From RYN-230 sp036509255 (lineage in GTDB: Bacteria > Actinomycetota > Actinomycetes > Streptosporangiales > Streptosporangiaceae), in contig DATCFY010000143.1 of the NCBI GenBank assembly GCA_036509255.1, positions 1-51,823 of the forward strand: DNA of 51,823 nucleotides. The letters are read 5' to 3'. Below, one piece after another: positions 7,111 to 15,897 of the stretch. The notes beneath the pieces were generated by a model, which searched no databases, had not been told where the DNA came from, and worked only from the letters and a program-made list of their open reading frames with translations. A program made the translations under genes and the position numbers. Each line of letters starts with the position of its first letter. Position 1 is the first letter of the stretch.

Positions 7111-8487
7111 TCAGCTGGCCGACTCGAAGAGCTCCGGGGACCAGAGGCCGGGCAGGTCCTCGGGATCGGCGGCCTCGAACGGGAAGCGGGTGGCGAACGC
7201 GGGCCTCAGGTCGCTGAGCCAGGTCGCGTCCGGGTCGTAGCGCGCAAAGAACGGCTTGCCGACCAGCCCGGGATCACGGGCCTGGATCATGTGCAGCACG
7301 AAGACCCGCTGGCCAGCCACCTCCGCGATCCCGTCCACGCACACCTTCCCGGGGGTGGCGGACATCGAGGGCCCGCGCACAGTGCGGCACAGGCCGGCCA
7401 CCTGCCGGTACGCGTTGCTGAAGATGCCGTGCGCCGTCGCCAGCGGCACCGCGAAGTAGTCCTGCGGGCCGGTGTCGCGCTCCACGAACATGTAATACGG
7501 CACCATGCCCATCCGTACCTGGGTCCGCCACATCCCGGCCCAGATCGCCGGGTCGTCGTTGATCGTCCTGATCAGCGGGGCCTGGGTGCGGATCACCGCC
7601 CCGGTGGCCCGGATCCGGCGGCTGGCCTCGGCGGCCAGGGCGGACCCCAGCTCGCGGGGGTGGGAGAAGTGGGCCATGAACGCGAGCGACCGGCCTGAGT
7701 CCACCACCTGCTCGAACAGCCGCAGCGTGTCGTCGGCATCCGGGTCGGACACGAACCGCTGCGGCCAGTACGCCAACGCCTTGCTGCCGATCCGGACCGA
7801 CTCGATGTGCTCCAGGCCCGGTTCCAGCAGCGGCTCGAGGTAGCGGCGCAGCACGGTCGCACCCATGATCATCGGGTCGCCGCCAGTGATCAGCACGCTG
7901 GTCACTTCGCGGTGCTGACGCAGATAGCCCACGACCCGGTCCAGGTCTGCGGTCGCCATCTTGAGCTCAGGCTCGTCCACGAACTGCGCCCACCGGAAGC
8001 AGTACGCGCAGTACGCGTGGCAGGTCTGCCCCTGCCGGGGGAAGACCAGGACCGTCTCCGGGTACTTGTGCTGCACCCCGGGCAGTGGCTCGTCGTCGAG
8101 ATCAGGGATGTTGAGCGCCAGCTGCCCCGCTGGATGCGGGTTCAGCCGCATCCGCACCTCGTGCGCCGCGGCCTCGATCTCCGGCTCGGGCGCGCTGCGG
8201 GCCAGCAGGCCCGCGATGCGGGCCACATCCGCGGCCGGAAGCATGTCGGCCTGCGGGAACACCAGCCGGTAGAGCGGGTCGTCAGGGGCCGCACCCCAAT
8301 CGATCAGTTCCTCGATCACGTAGGCGTTGGTCCGGAAGGGCAGCACGCTCCCGACCGCCCGGACGGCCAGCCGCTCGGCCTCACCGAGGCCGGCCCGCGC
8401 GGTCAGAGCGTCGAGGTGCTTCGAGGTGTAGGCACGGAAACGTCGACCCCCATCAGGTACTGGCACTATCTGCCGGATGCCACTCAC
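7111..8487 (-). CDS. KamA-family radical SAM protein (lysine 2,3-aminomutase-like)
   Basis: 458 residues. The radical SAM cluster motif CHAYCAYC is at C156/C160/C163, followed by FRW as in lysine 2,3-aminomutases, and the SAM-binding TGGDP is at 201-205. Family members carry a [4Fe-4S] cluster and PLP and move an amino group on lysine, glutamate or related amino acids. The PLP lysine of the C-terminal part is not clearly identifiable by eye, so the reaction is uncertain; an EF-P lysine lyase-type or new aminomutase activity is possible. GTG 8487 is supported by GGAGGGAG four bases upstream. No kamB, epmA or other lysine-modification gene is next to it. It converges on the MFS gene with 70 bases between them. 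Confidence 0.85.
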   Translation of the reverse strand: MSGIRQIVPVPDGGRRFRAYTSKHLDALTARAGLGEAERLAVRAVGSVLPFRTNAYVIEELIDWGAAPDDPLYRLVFPQADMLPAADVARIAGLLARSAPEPEIEAAAHEVRMRLNPHPAGQLALNIPDLDDEPLPGVQHKYPETVLVFPRQGQTCHAYCAYCFRWAQFVDEPELKMATADLDRVVGYLRQHREVTSVLITGGDPMIMGATVLRRYLEPLLEPGLEHIESVRIGSKALAYWPQRFVSDPDADDTLRLFEQVVDSGRSLAFMAHFSHPRELGSALAAEASRRIRATGAVIRTQAPLIRTINDDPAIWAGMWRTQVRMGMVPYYMFVERDTGPQDYFAVPLATAHGIFSNAYRQVAGLCRTVRGPSMSATPGKVCVDGIAEVAGQRVFVLHMIQARDPGLVGKPFFARYDPDATWLSDLRPAFATRFPFEAADPEDLPGLWSPELFESAS

Positions 8488-9078
8488 GGGTCTCCCTCCG
8501 GTCGGTCGCGATCCCGGCGGCCCTGCCGGGATGCGAGGTCCCTGTGGCCCGCAGCTAACGATCTTCGCCGCGCTCTCGCCAGCTGCTCAGCACCAGCTGC
8601 TCTCCGCAGCAGGTGCCCTGGTCATCAGCTGCTCTGGGCGGCGCCCAGGTCACGTCGGCATGACGTTGACACTGGGGCGAACGCCCGCACCGGATCCATC
8701 CAAGGAGGTCACGCTGAGGAAACGCTGACGTGGCGTTCACGGTTAGCCGGGCCCGCCCGGCTCCGCCCGCCTGCTTCCCCGTCGGTCACCCGCTGGGTCC
8801 GGCCCAGCCGCCAGCCGTTGCTTGCCGCCAGACCCCCACGACTCATCGCTGGTCCCCGCGTCTTTGCGGCCCCCACCAGGACGGTCTGAATCACCCCTTC
8901 GTCGCATTTCGTCACTTGGCCAGCACTGGTAGGTGCCAGACCCAGATCGTGACAGATGGTTACCCAGTGGGGCTGATGATCAATCCTGTACCACGCCGGG
9001 CGTACGGCGCTCCCTGGCGGGCGCTCGCCGGACGGCCCTGGTCCCTGGCATCGCGCCCGGGGTGAGAGGCTTGGGCCC
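8488..9078. other. 591-base stretch without a convincing gene
   Basis: Short open frames exist (for example plus strand 8477-8728 and 8730-9065), but their products are Pro/Arg-rich or unfamiliar. Present are three copies of CAGCTGCTC around 8577-8637, an exact TTGACA at 8666-8671, and a strong ribosome-site sequence AAGGAGG at 8702-8708 that is not followed by a usable start codon and long frame. The segment 8880-9000 is less GC-rich than its surroundings. It may be the remains of a lost gene. The last bases hold the plsX -10 box. Confidence 0.4.
9066..9071 (+). promoter_or_regulatory. -10-like box (GAGGCT) before plsX
   Basis: GAGGCT is seven bases before the GTG start of plsX, and no ribosome site is present, which fits a leaderless message. 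The match to TAnnnT is imperfect. Confidence 0.35.
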
Positions 9079-10146
9079 GTGCTCGAGGAATCCACGCCGG
9101 CCGGCCCCCAGGAACAGGCCGTGGTGGTCGACGCCATGGGCGGCGACAACGGCCCGGCTGTGGTGGTGGCCGGAGCCGCGGCCGCCGCGGCCGCGCTGCG
9201 GGCCCCGGTGATCCTGGCTGGGCGGCCTGCTGAGCTGCGCGGACTGGTGGCCGAGCATCCGGAGGTGGCTGGGCTGCTGCGGATCGCACCTGCCGAGGAC
9301 ACCATCGCCATGGACGAGGGCGCGCTGGCCAGCTGGCGCCGCCCGCGTTCCAGCATGGCCGTGGCCTGCCAGCTGATCCGGCGGGGCCAGGCCGCCGCCG
9401 TGGTCTCGGCCGGCTCCACGGGCGGCGTGGTCGCCACCGCGCGGCTCCGGCTACGCTCCGTGCCCGGATTGCTCCGCCCGGCGCTGGTGGTGGTGCTGCC
9501 CACCCAGCCCCGGCCGACGTTCCTGCTCGACGCGGGCGCCATCGCCGACCCCAAGCCGGAGATGCTGCTCCAGTTCGCCCAGCTGGGCGTGGCCTACGCA
9601 CAGATCGCACACAACATCCCTGATCCGAAGGTGGGACTTCTCACCATCGGGGCCGAGCCGGGCAAGGGCAACAAGCTGGCCCGGCGGGCCCACGAGCTGC
9701 TGACCGCCCCGCCGCCGCACGGCGCGCTGCCGATCCGCTTCGCCGGCAATGTCGAGGGCACCGACCTGCTGACGGGCGCGGTGGACGTGATCGTGACCGA
9801 CGGCTTCACCGGCAACGTCGCGCTCAAGACCCTGGAGGGGGCGATGGGGTTCGCCGCCGGGCAGTTGCGAGACGTGCTGAGCGGTTCCCGGTCGGCCCGG
9901 GTCGGCGCGGTGCTGCAACGCCGCGGACTGCGTGAGCTGCGCGGGCGGCTGGACTCCGAGACCTACGGTGGCGCCGCACTGCTGGGCTTGGAGGGGACCA
10001 TCGTCATCGCCCATGGCGCGTCCAGTCCCCGCGGCATCACATCGGCCTGCCTGCTCGCCGCGGAGCTGGTCAAGGGCCAGATCACCGAGCGGATCCGGGA
10101 GCGCCTCGGACACGGCCGCGGCGCACACTTCCTCCGCCGCAACTGA
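9079..10146 (+). CDS. plsX: Phosphate acyltransferase PlsX
   Basis: 355 residues, normal length. The N-terminal DAMGGDNGP signature, SAGSTGG, GxEPGKGN and the DGFTGNVALKTLEG block are diagnostic of PlsX, which makes acyl-phosphate from acyl-ACP for phosphatidic acid synthesis at the membrane. The GTG at 9079 gives a ~12-residue extension before the conserved AVVVDAMGG. The gene stands alone: rpmF, fabD/fabH, rnc or plsY, its common partners, are absent. A second plsX may therefore exist elsewhere in the genome (inference). Confidence 0.9.
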   Translation: MLEESTPAGPQEQAVVVDAMGGDNGPAVVVAGAAAAAAALRAPVILAGRPAELRGLVAEHPEVAGLLRIAPAEDTIAMDEGALASWRRPRSSMAVACQLIRRGQAAAVVSAGSTGGVVATARLRLRSVPGLLRPALVVVLPTQPRPTFLLDAGAIADPKPEMLLQFAQLGVAYAQIAHNIPDPKVGLLTIGAEPGKGNKLARRAHELLTAPPPHGALPIRFAGNVEGTDLLTGAVDVIVTDGFTGNVALKTLEGAMGFAAGQLRDVLSGSRSARVGAVLQRRGLRELRGRLDSETYGGAALLGLEGTIVIAHGASSPRGITSACLLAAELVKGQITERIRERLGHGRGAHFLRRN

Positions 10147-10260
10147 CTCCCGCGTGGCCGCGGACCCGCTCCGCTGCCACGCCCGGAAGGGCGGCTGGGT
10201 CCGTCTGCCGGGCCGCCTATCCCAGAATCACCACCAGCCCCGCAGCCACCGCCGCCCGGT

Positions 10261-10310
10261 CGTGACTGAAGGTGTGGTGTCGTCCTGACGACACCACACC
10301 TTCAGTCACG
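10261..10310. repeat. 50-bp perfect palindrome (24-bp arms, 2-base centre)
   Basis: The 24 bases at 10261-10284 are exactly complementary to 10287-10310 with only CT between. The arms begin CGTGACTGAAGGTG. As RNA it would be an extremely stable hairpin, and as DNA it could extrude a cruciform. There is no T run after it. It lies 115 bases after plsX, so it may end that transcript, or be a mobile or recombination-related repeat. Confidence 0.85.
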
Positions 10311-10737
10311 GTCGCGGTACCGGCCGGCCCCAGGTACACCAGTAACTGCAGCCACGCAGTTCACCCCAGCCCCGCCGCGCGGGCCAGGGGACCCGCCACA
10401 CGGCCTTGGGAGTGGGCGGCCGGGGTGGTGCACGTGGTACCGCGAGTCCCGGCGGCTCACTCTCACCTCACCATCCACAACGATCCGTTCGTGATCATGC
10501 CTCGGAGCCGGGACGGCAGCCAGGTCCTGATCGGCAGCCAGGGTGCGGGCTAGGGGCATGATCGCAAGCTACGGGATGCGCGCTCCTGGGCACGTGATCA
10601 CGACGAGACGATGCGCGCCCCCGAGCTGGGTTACGAGCCGGCGATCCGCGCCTCATGGGCCTCGTCACGGGCGGGGGCGCAGAGCCACGGGGCTTGATCA
10701 CGGATTTAACCGGCCCAGGCCCACCCGGCGTGGTCGC

Positions 10738-10743
10738 TAGGCT
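10738..10743 (+). promoter_or_regulatory. -10 box (TAGGCT), leaderless argS
   Basis: TAGGCT is six bases before the argS ATG and there is no ribosome site, so the message probably begins at the start codon. Confidence 0.55.
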
Positions 10744-10749
10744 TAGCGC

Positions 10750-12477
10750 ATGGCGGATCCACGGGATGTTCTCGCGCAGCGGGTGTCGGCTGCGCTCGGT
10801 GCGGCGTTCGGCCCCGAGTACGAGGCGGCCGACCCGGTGATCCGCCCGTCCTCGTTCGCGGATTACCAGTGCAACGCGGCCCTGCCGCTGGCCAAGCAGC
10901 TGGGGCAGCCGCCGCGCGACATCGCCGCGGACATCATCCGCCACCTCGACCTGTCCGGGGTGGCGGAGCCGCCCGAGGTAAGCGGCCCGGGCTTCATCAA
11001 CCTCAGGCTCCTGCCGAGCTGGATCGCAGGCGAGGCCACCAGCGAACTGCGCGACCCGCGGCTCGGGGTAACTCCGGCCAGCCCGCCCCAGAAGGTCGTG
11101 GTGGACTACTCCGGCCCCAACGTGGCCAAGGAGCTGCACGTCGGCCACTTGCGGGCCACCGTGGTGGGCGACGCCATCGTCCGGGTCCTGGAGCACCTGG
11201 GCCACACGGTGATCCGGGCGGCGCACCTGGGTGACTGGGGCACCCCGTTCGGCATGCTGATCGAGCACGCCCTGGACATCGGTGAGGACGCCACCCGCAA
11301 GCAGCTCGTGGCCGGCGAGTTCACCCCGTTCTACCAGGCGGCCCGGGCGGAGTTCGACAACGAGCCAGGCTTCGCCGACCGGGCCCGGGGCCGGGTCGCC
11401 CTGCTGCAGGGCGGCGAGCCCGAGTCCCGTCGGCTGTGGCAGGTACTGGTCGCCGCATCCATGGAGTACCTCACCGCGATCTACCGGCGGCTCGGGGTCA
11501 CGCTGACCGAGGCTGACATGGCCCCGGAGAGCTTCTACAACCCGATGCTGTCCGACGTGTGCGCCGAGCTCCAGGATGCTGGGCTCGCCGTGATCAGTGA
11601 CGGCGCGCTGTGCGTGTTCCCGTCCGGGTTCACCGGCCGGGACGGCACGCCGCTGCCGCTGATGCTGCGCAAGAGCGACGGGGGTTATGGCTACGACACC
11701 ACCGACGCCGCCGCCATCCGGTACCGGCTGGTGGACCAGCACGTCCGGCGCCTGATCTACGTGGTGGGCTCCGAGCAGTCACAGCACCTGCAGATGATCT
11801 TCGAGCTGGCCCGGGAGGCTGGCTGGCTCACCAACGGGGCGACCGCGGAGCACGCGGTGATCGGCCTGGTCACGGGCACCGACGGCAAGCGGCTGAAGAC
11901 CCGGACCGGGGAGCAGGTGAAGCTGGCCCAGCTGATCGACGAGGCGGTCGAGCGGGCCGGCCGGGTCATCGCGGACCGTTATGACGACCCCGAGCAGCGG
12001 GACCAGATCGCCGAGGCAGTCGGGGTCGGTGCCCTCAAATACGGCGACCTGTCCGTGGCCAGGGATTCCAGCTACATCTTCGACTACGACCGGATGCTGG
12101 CCCTGACCGGGAACACCGGGCCATACCTGCTGTACGCCACGGCCCGGATCCGCTCCATTTTCCGCCGGGCGCAGCTCGACCCGGCCGGGGCCACGGCGCC
12201 GATCCAGATCACCGAGGGGGCGGAACGGGCCCTCGCCCTGCACCTGCTCGGCTTCGGGACCGCGCTGCAGCAGGTCGCCGAGACCACTGAGCCGCACCTG
12301 CTGGCGGCCTTCCTGTTCGACGTGGCGAGCGCGTTCACCACGTTCTATGAGCAGTGCCCGGTGCTTCAGGCGGAGCCGTCCATCCGGGACAGCCGGCTCG
12401 CCCTGTCCGCGCTCACCCTCCGCGTCCTGCTGACCGGGCTGGATCTGCTGGGGATCCCGGTTCCCGAGCGGATGTAG
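10750..12477 (+). CDS. argS: Arginyl-tRNA synthetase
   Basis: 575 residues, a full-length class I synthetase charging tRNA-Arg. Seen: N-terminal Add-1 domain with the FADYQCNAALPLAK motif, YSGPNVAKELHVGHLR containing the HIGH signature (HVGH, ~132-135), the GTDGKRLKTRTG loop in the KMSKS position, ALKYGDLS, and a DALR-type anticodon-binding C-terminus ending in the usual VLGIPVPERM-like motif (LLGIPVPERM). ATG 10750 is preceded by a TAGGCT -10 box rather than a ribosome site. Confidence 0.97.
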   Translation: MADPRDVLAQRVSAALGAAFGPEYEAADPVIRPSSFADYQCNAALPLAKQLGQPPRDIAADIIRHLDLSGVAEPPEVSGPGFINLRLLPSWIAGEATSELRDPRLGVTPASPPQKVVVDYSGPNVAKELHVGHLRATVVGDAIVRVLEHLGHTVIRAAHLGDWGTPFGMLIEHALDIGEDATRKQLVAGEFTPFYQAARAEFDNEPGFADRARGRVALLQGGEPESRRLWQVLVAASMEYLTAIYRRLGVTLTEADMAPESFYNPMLSDVCAELQDAGLAVISDGALCVFPSGFTGRDGTPLPLMLRKSDGGYGYDTTDAAAIRYRLVDQHVRRLIYVVGSEQSQHLQMIFELAREAGWLTNGATAEHAVIGLVTGTDGKRLKTRTGEQVKLAQLIDEAVERAGRVIADRYDDPEQRDQIAEAVGVGALKYGDLSVARDSSYIFDYDRMLALTGNTGPYLLYATARIRSIFRRAQLDPAGATAPIQITEGAERALALHLLGFGTALQQVAETTEPHLLAAFLFDVASAFTTFYEQCPVLQAEPSIRDSRLALSALTLRVLLTGLDLLGIPVPERM

Positions 12478-12568
12478 CTGGTTCCCGGGACGGCAGCTTC
12501 CGGTAATTCCGGAGCATGCTCCCAGGGAAATCCCAGACTCCACCGCCTGATGTCACAGCCGGACCGGA

Positions 12569-12574
12569 CAGGCT
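12569..12574 (+). promoter_or_regulatory. -10-like box (CAGGCT) before DUF5666-like gene
   Basis: CAGGCT is seven bases before ATG 12582, the same spacing as at other apparently leaderless genes here. It supports 12582 as the start. Confidence 0.4.
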
Positions 12575-12581
12575 CGGGAGC

Positions 12582-13502
12582 ATGGACAACATGGAAGAGC
12601 CCCAGGGTGGGGACCCGACGCCGGGGTCCCGCCCGACTGAGCAGTTCTGGCCGATGAGTCAGGGACCTGACGGGAACTACGGTCCGGGTAACCCTGGTTA
12701 CCCGGACCCGGGTAACCAGGGCCCGCAGTATCAGGCCCCCGGCGGTCCCCGGCGGCGGCACCCGCTGCACTGGACGGTAGGGCTGGTGGCGGCCGCGGCG
12801 CTGGGCGCGGGCGGCATCATCGCCGGTGTCTCGCTGGCCGGGCATGCGTCGCCGGCCGCCAGCACCTCCGCCGCGGGCACCGCCGGGCCAAGCACCGAAG
12901 CCGCCGCCCTGAACAGCGCGCTCAACTCGGCTGACGCCTCAAGCGCCCTGGCGCTGACGTCAGCGTCGTCCGGCGCGAGCGCCTCCGCCGCCAGCGCGCC
13001 GGGCAGCTCCGCCGCAGCCCATCCGTGCGTCACCGCGCTGAGGGCGGCCCGCGCCGACCGGAAGGCCGGGCACCGGACCGCGGCCAGGGCGGTCCTGAAG
13101 GCGGCCGGCGCCCGCTGCCGGGCCCTGCGGCACCGCCTGTTCCGGGTTGCCCTGCGGCGCGGCATCGACGGCCAGTTCAGCTTCCGCGGCAAGGGCGGCA
13201 CTATCCGGACCGTGGCGTTCCAGCGCGGGATCGTCCAGTCCGTCAGCGGCAGCGACGTGACCGTGCACGCCGCCGACGGCAGCACCTGGACCTGGGTCCT
13301 GGTGAAGAACACCGTGGTCCGGGAAAACCGGAGCAAGACCACCGCAAGCGCTCTGGCCACCGGCGAGCCGGTCTGGGTCGGCGGCCCGGTGGTCTCCGGG
13401 GCCAAGGACGCCCGGCTCATCGTGATCCGGCCGCCGTCGGGTTCGTCTGCCTCGTCCAGCGCGTCCCCGTCCCCCGCGGCGTCCAGCAGCTCCGGCAGCT
13501 GA
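12582..13502 (+). CDS. Membrane-anchored DUF5666-like protein
   Basis: 306 residues from ATG 12582; an in-frame ATG at 12516 is possible but lacks support. A Pro/Gly/Asn/Tyr-rich cytoplasmic segment (~1-60) with a basic stop (GGPRRRHP) leads to one transmembrane helix (WTVGLVAAAALGAGGIIAGVSL). An Ala/Ser-rich extracellular linker and an Arg/Ala-rich helical region with two Cys follow. The C-terminal domain has the DUF5666 look: GIVQSVSGSDVTVHAADGSTW, a VxVKNTVV strand, ALATGEPVWVGG and AKDARLIVIRP. It ends in a Ser tail. It lies just upstream of a two-component pair and could be its target or accessory sensor, but that is only position. Function unknown. Confidence 0.75.
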   Translation: MDNMEEPQGGDPTPGSRPTEQFWPMSQGPDGNYGPGNPGYPDPGNQGPQYQAPGGPRRRHPLHWTVGLVAAAALGAGGIIAGVSLAGHASPAASTSAAGTAGPSTEAAALNSALNSADASSALALTSASSGASASAASAPGSSAAAHPCVTALRAARADRKAGHRTAARAVLKAAGARCRALRHRLFRVALRRGIDGQFSFRGKGGTIRTVAFQRGIVQSVSGSDVTVHAADGSTWTWVLVKNTVVRENRSKTTASALATGEPVWVGGPVVSGAKDARLIVIRPPSGSSASSSASPSPAASSSSGS

Positions 13503-13599
13503 CCATCCGCCACGTCCACCCCCGCCCACTGACGGGGGGACCGGCCGGCTCCCGCAGGCCCAGCCTTCGGGAGCCGGTAATCTTTGCTGGCCACAGGTG

Positions 13600-14322
13600 A
13601 TGACAGACAACGACCGGATCCCCCAGGTGCTCGTCGTGGACGACGAGCCGAACATCCGTGAGCTGGTGCAGGTCGCGCTGAAGTTCCACGGCTGCTCGGT
13701 CACCACCGCGTCCAGCGGGAAGGATGCGCTGCGGCAGGCGGAGGCGGCCCGCCCGGACCTGATCGTGCTCGACGTGATGCTGCCCGACCTCGACGGGTTC
13801 GAGGTATGCCGGAGGCTCAGGGCGGCGGGCAACGACGTGCCGGTGATCTTCCTGACCGCGCGGGACACGTCGTCTGACACGGTGACTGGCCTGGCGCTGG
13901 GCGGCGATGACTACGTCACGAAGCCCTTTTCGGTGGAAGCGCTGGTGGCCCGGGTTCGGGCCGTGCTCCGGCGGGCCGCCCGGACCGGCGGCGATGCCCC
14001 GGCTAATCAGGACGTCCTGCGCGCCGGGGACCTGGAACTCGACGAGTCGCGGTGGACTGTGCACCGCGCGGGAACGCCGGTGGAACTGTCGCCGACTGAG
14101 TTCCGGCTGCTGGCGTACCTGATGCGGCACCAGGGCCGGGTGCTGACCCGCGCCCAGCTCCTGGAGAACGTGTGGGGCTGGGACTACGCCGGGCAGTCCC
14201 AGATCGTCGAGACCTACGTTAGCTACCTGCGGCACAAGCTCGACCCGCTGGGTCCGCCGCTGATCCACACCCAGCGCGGGGTCGGGTACAGCCTGCGGCC
14301 GGGCACCCGGCCGCAGGGATGA
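13600..14322 (+). CDS. OmpR/PhoB-family response regulator
   Basis: 240 residues from ATG 13600 (GTG at 13597 directly before it is an alternative). The receiver domain (~8-120) has the acidic pair D14/D15, phospho-acceptor D58 (LIVLDVMLPDLDG), T87 and K108 (VTKPFS). The C-terminal winged helix (~140-235) has the VELSPTEFRLL, LENVWGWDY and RGVGYSLR motifs of OmpR-type DNA binding. The stop overlaps the ATG of the kinase gene (ATGA), so the two are translationally coupled. A TAATCT -10-like box lies at 13577-13582. It resembles the PrrA/TcrA-type regulators of actinobacteria, but the regulon is unknown. Confidence 0.95.
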   Translation: MTDNDRIPQVLVVDDEPNIRELVQVALKFHGCSVTTASSGKDALRQAEAARPDLIVLDVMLPDLDGFEVCRRLRAAGNDVPVIFLTARDTSSDTVTGLALGGDDYVTKPFSVEALVARVRAVLRRAARTGGDAPANQDVLRAGDLELDESRWTVHRAGTPVELSPTEFRLLAYLMRHQGRVLTRAQLLENVWGWDYAGQSQIVETYVSYLRHKLDPLGPPLIHTQRGVGYSLRPGTRPQG

Positions 14323-15833
14323 CCGCGCCCGGGCGGCGGGACGCGGCCGCCCCGGCCCGGCGGGCCAGCGGGATCCTGTCCCTGCGCGCCCGCCTGCTCG
14401 TCCTGCTGATCTGCGTGACCGCGGCTTTCCTGCTGATCATGGGCGTGGTCAGCACGATCGTGCTCAGCAGGCGGCTCGGCGGCGAGTTCAACAGCCAGCT
14501 CGTGGCGGCGGCCCAGCACTCCCCGCAGCAGATCGCCAGCAACCCCGGCGACTACGTGGCGGTCGAGATCACTTCCCGCCCGGCGCAGGTCCGCCCGCTG
14601 ACCGGCAACTCCGCCGCGACCCGGGAGCTGGGCGCCGCGGTGCAGAACCTGATCGCCAGGCGGGTCGCCCGCTACTACGTCGGCGACCAGCCGTTCGCGG
14701 TGCCCCTGACCACGGGGCCCCGGACGGGCGGCCCCCGGCTGCGCGCGGTGGCCCGGGTGATCCCGGCCCGGGCCAACGGCGGGGTGCGCGGGGTGCTGGT
14801 CGTGGCCCGCCCGGTCGGCGCCGTCACCGATCAGGTCGGCGGGATCGTCATCGCCGAGCTGATCACGGGGGGCGCACTGATCCTGCTGCTGGCGGTCAGC
14901 GGCCGGTGGCTGATCGGCCGGGGCCTGGCCCCGCTGGGCCAGATGGCGAGGACCGCGCACCAGATCACCTCGCGCGGCGACCTGACGGCCCGGATGCCCG
15001 AGGCGGACGACAGCACCGAGGTGGGCCAGCTCGGCGGGGCCATCAACGCCATGCTGGACCGGATCCAGCAGGCCTTCGGCGCCCGCTGGCGCTCGGAGCA
15101 GAAGGTCCGCCAGTTCGCCGCCGACGCCTCGCACGAGCTGCGCACCCCGCTGACGACCATCCGCGGCTACGCCGAGCTGTACCGGCAGGGCGCGCTCGGC
15201 CCGGATCAGCTGCCGAACGCCATGCGCCGGATCGAGCAGGAGTCACAGCGGATGAGCACCCTGGTCGCCGAGCTCCTCGAGCTGGCCCGGCTGGACCGCA
15301 CGTCCTCGCTGGACCTGACCGAGACGGACCTGTCCGTGCTGGTCCGGGACGCGGCTGCGGACGCCTCGGCGGTCGAGCCGGAGCGCCCGGTCACGGCGGA
15401 AGCGCCGGACCGGCTGATCGCGGTGGTGGACGAGGCGCGGATCAGGCAGGTGCTGGCGAACCTGCTCGGCAACGTCCGCGAGCACACGCCCCCGGGGACG
15501 CCGGTCGCGGTCCGGCTGGCCCCGGTCCGCGGCGGCGCCGTGCTCGAGGTCGCCGACGCGGGACCGGGCATGTCTGAGGAGGACGCGGCCCGCGCCTTCG
15601 ACCGCTTCCACCGCGGCGCGGACCGCCCGGGCAGCCAGGACGGCGGCAGCAGCCAGGACGGCGACGGCGACCAGGACGGCGCGGCCGCCCCGCCGCGGGG
15701 CGGCCGCGGGCTGGGGCTGTCCATCGTGCAGGCCATCGCGGCCGCCCATGGCGGCCAGGCGGTGCTGGAGTCACGTCAGGGCTACGGGACCAGGGTCAGG
15801 ATCTGGCTCCCCACCCAGTCGCCCGCATCGTGA
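14319..15833 (+). CDS. Sensor histidine kinase with insertion in ATP lid
   Basis: 504 residues. Two transmembrane helices (~27-50 and ~175-199) bracket a ~125-residue extracellular sensor domain. A HAMP domain (~200-253), the HisKA motif FAADASHELRTPL with H272, and a HATPase_c domain follow: N box NLLGNVREHTP, G1 DAGPGMSE, F box FDRFHRG and G2 GRGLGLSIV. Between the F and G2 boxes (~434-461) is an added low-complexity stretch containing GSQDGGSSQDGDGDQDG, which lengthens the ATP lid. It should autophosphorylate and pass phosphate to the response regulator encoded upstream, with which it overlaps by four bases. Confidence 0.95.
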   Translation: MTAPGRRDAAAPARRASGILSLRARLLVLLICVTAAFLLIMGVVSTIVLSRRLGGEFNSQLVAAAQHSPQQIASNPGDYVAVEITSRPAQVRPLTGNSAATRELGAAVQNLIARRVARYYVGDQPFAVPLTTGPRTGGPRLRAVARVIPARANGGVRGVLVVARPVGAVTDQVGGIVIAELITGGALILLLAVSGRWLIGRGLAPLGQMARTAHQITSRGDLTARMPEADDSTEVGQLGGAINAMLDRIQQAFGARWRSEQKVRQFAADASHELRTPLTTIRGYAELYRQGALGPDQLPNAMRRIEQESQRMSTLVAELLELARLDRTSSLDLTETDLSVLVRDAAADASAVEPERPVTAEAPDRLIAVVDEARIRQVLANLLGNVREHTPPGTPVAVRLAPVRGGAVLEVADAGPGMSEEDAARAFDRFHRGADRPGSQDGGSSQDGDGDQDGAAAPPRGGRGLGLSIVQAIAAAHGGQAVLESRQGYGTRVRIWLPTQSPAS

Positions 15834-15897
15834 TCCTGAAAGTTCCCGCCAACGGTCTTTCCGGTCGTCTCCCCCTGGCCGCGCCCGTGCGGCCGCA

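Larger units (their letters stand above)
10147..10749. other. 603-base intergenic region upstream of argS
   Basis: No credible coding sequence. It holds the long palindrome at 10261-10310 and three exact TGATCA hexamers at 10492, 10595 and 10695, spaced about 100 bases apart and embedded in GTGATCA or TTGATCA contexts. The argS -10 box is at its right end. Confidence 0.5.

Noticed and set aside
8730..9065. 111-codon open frame before plsX
   Set aside because: The composition is atypical and it shows no domain; it runs into the plsX promoter. The start has only a weak, distant ribosome site.
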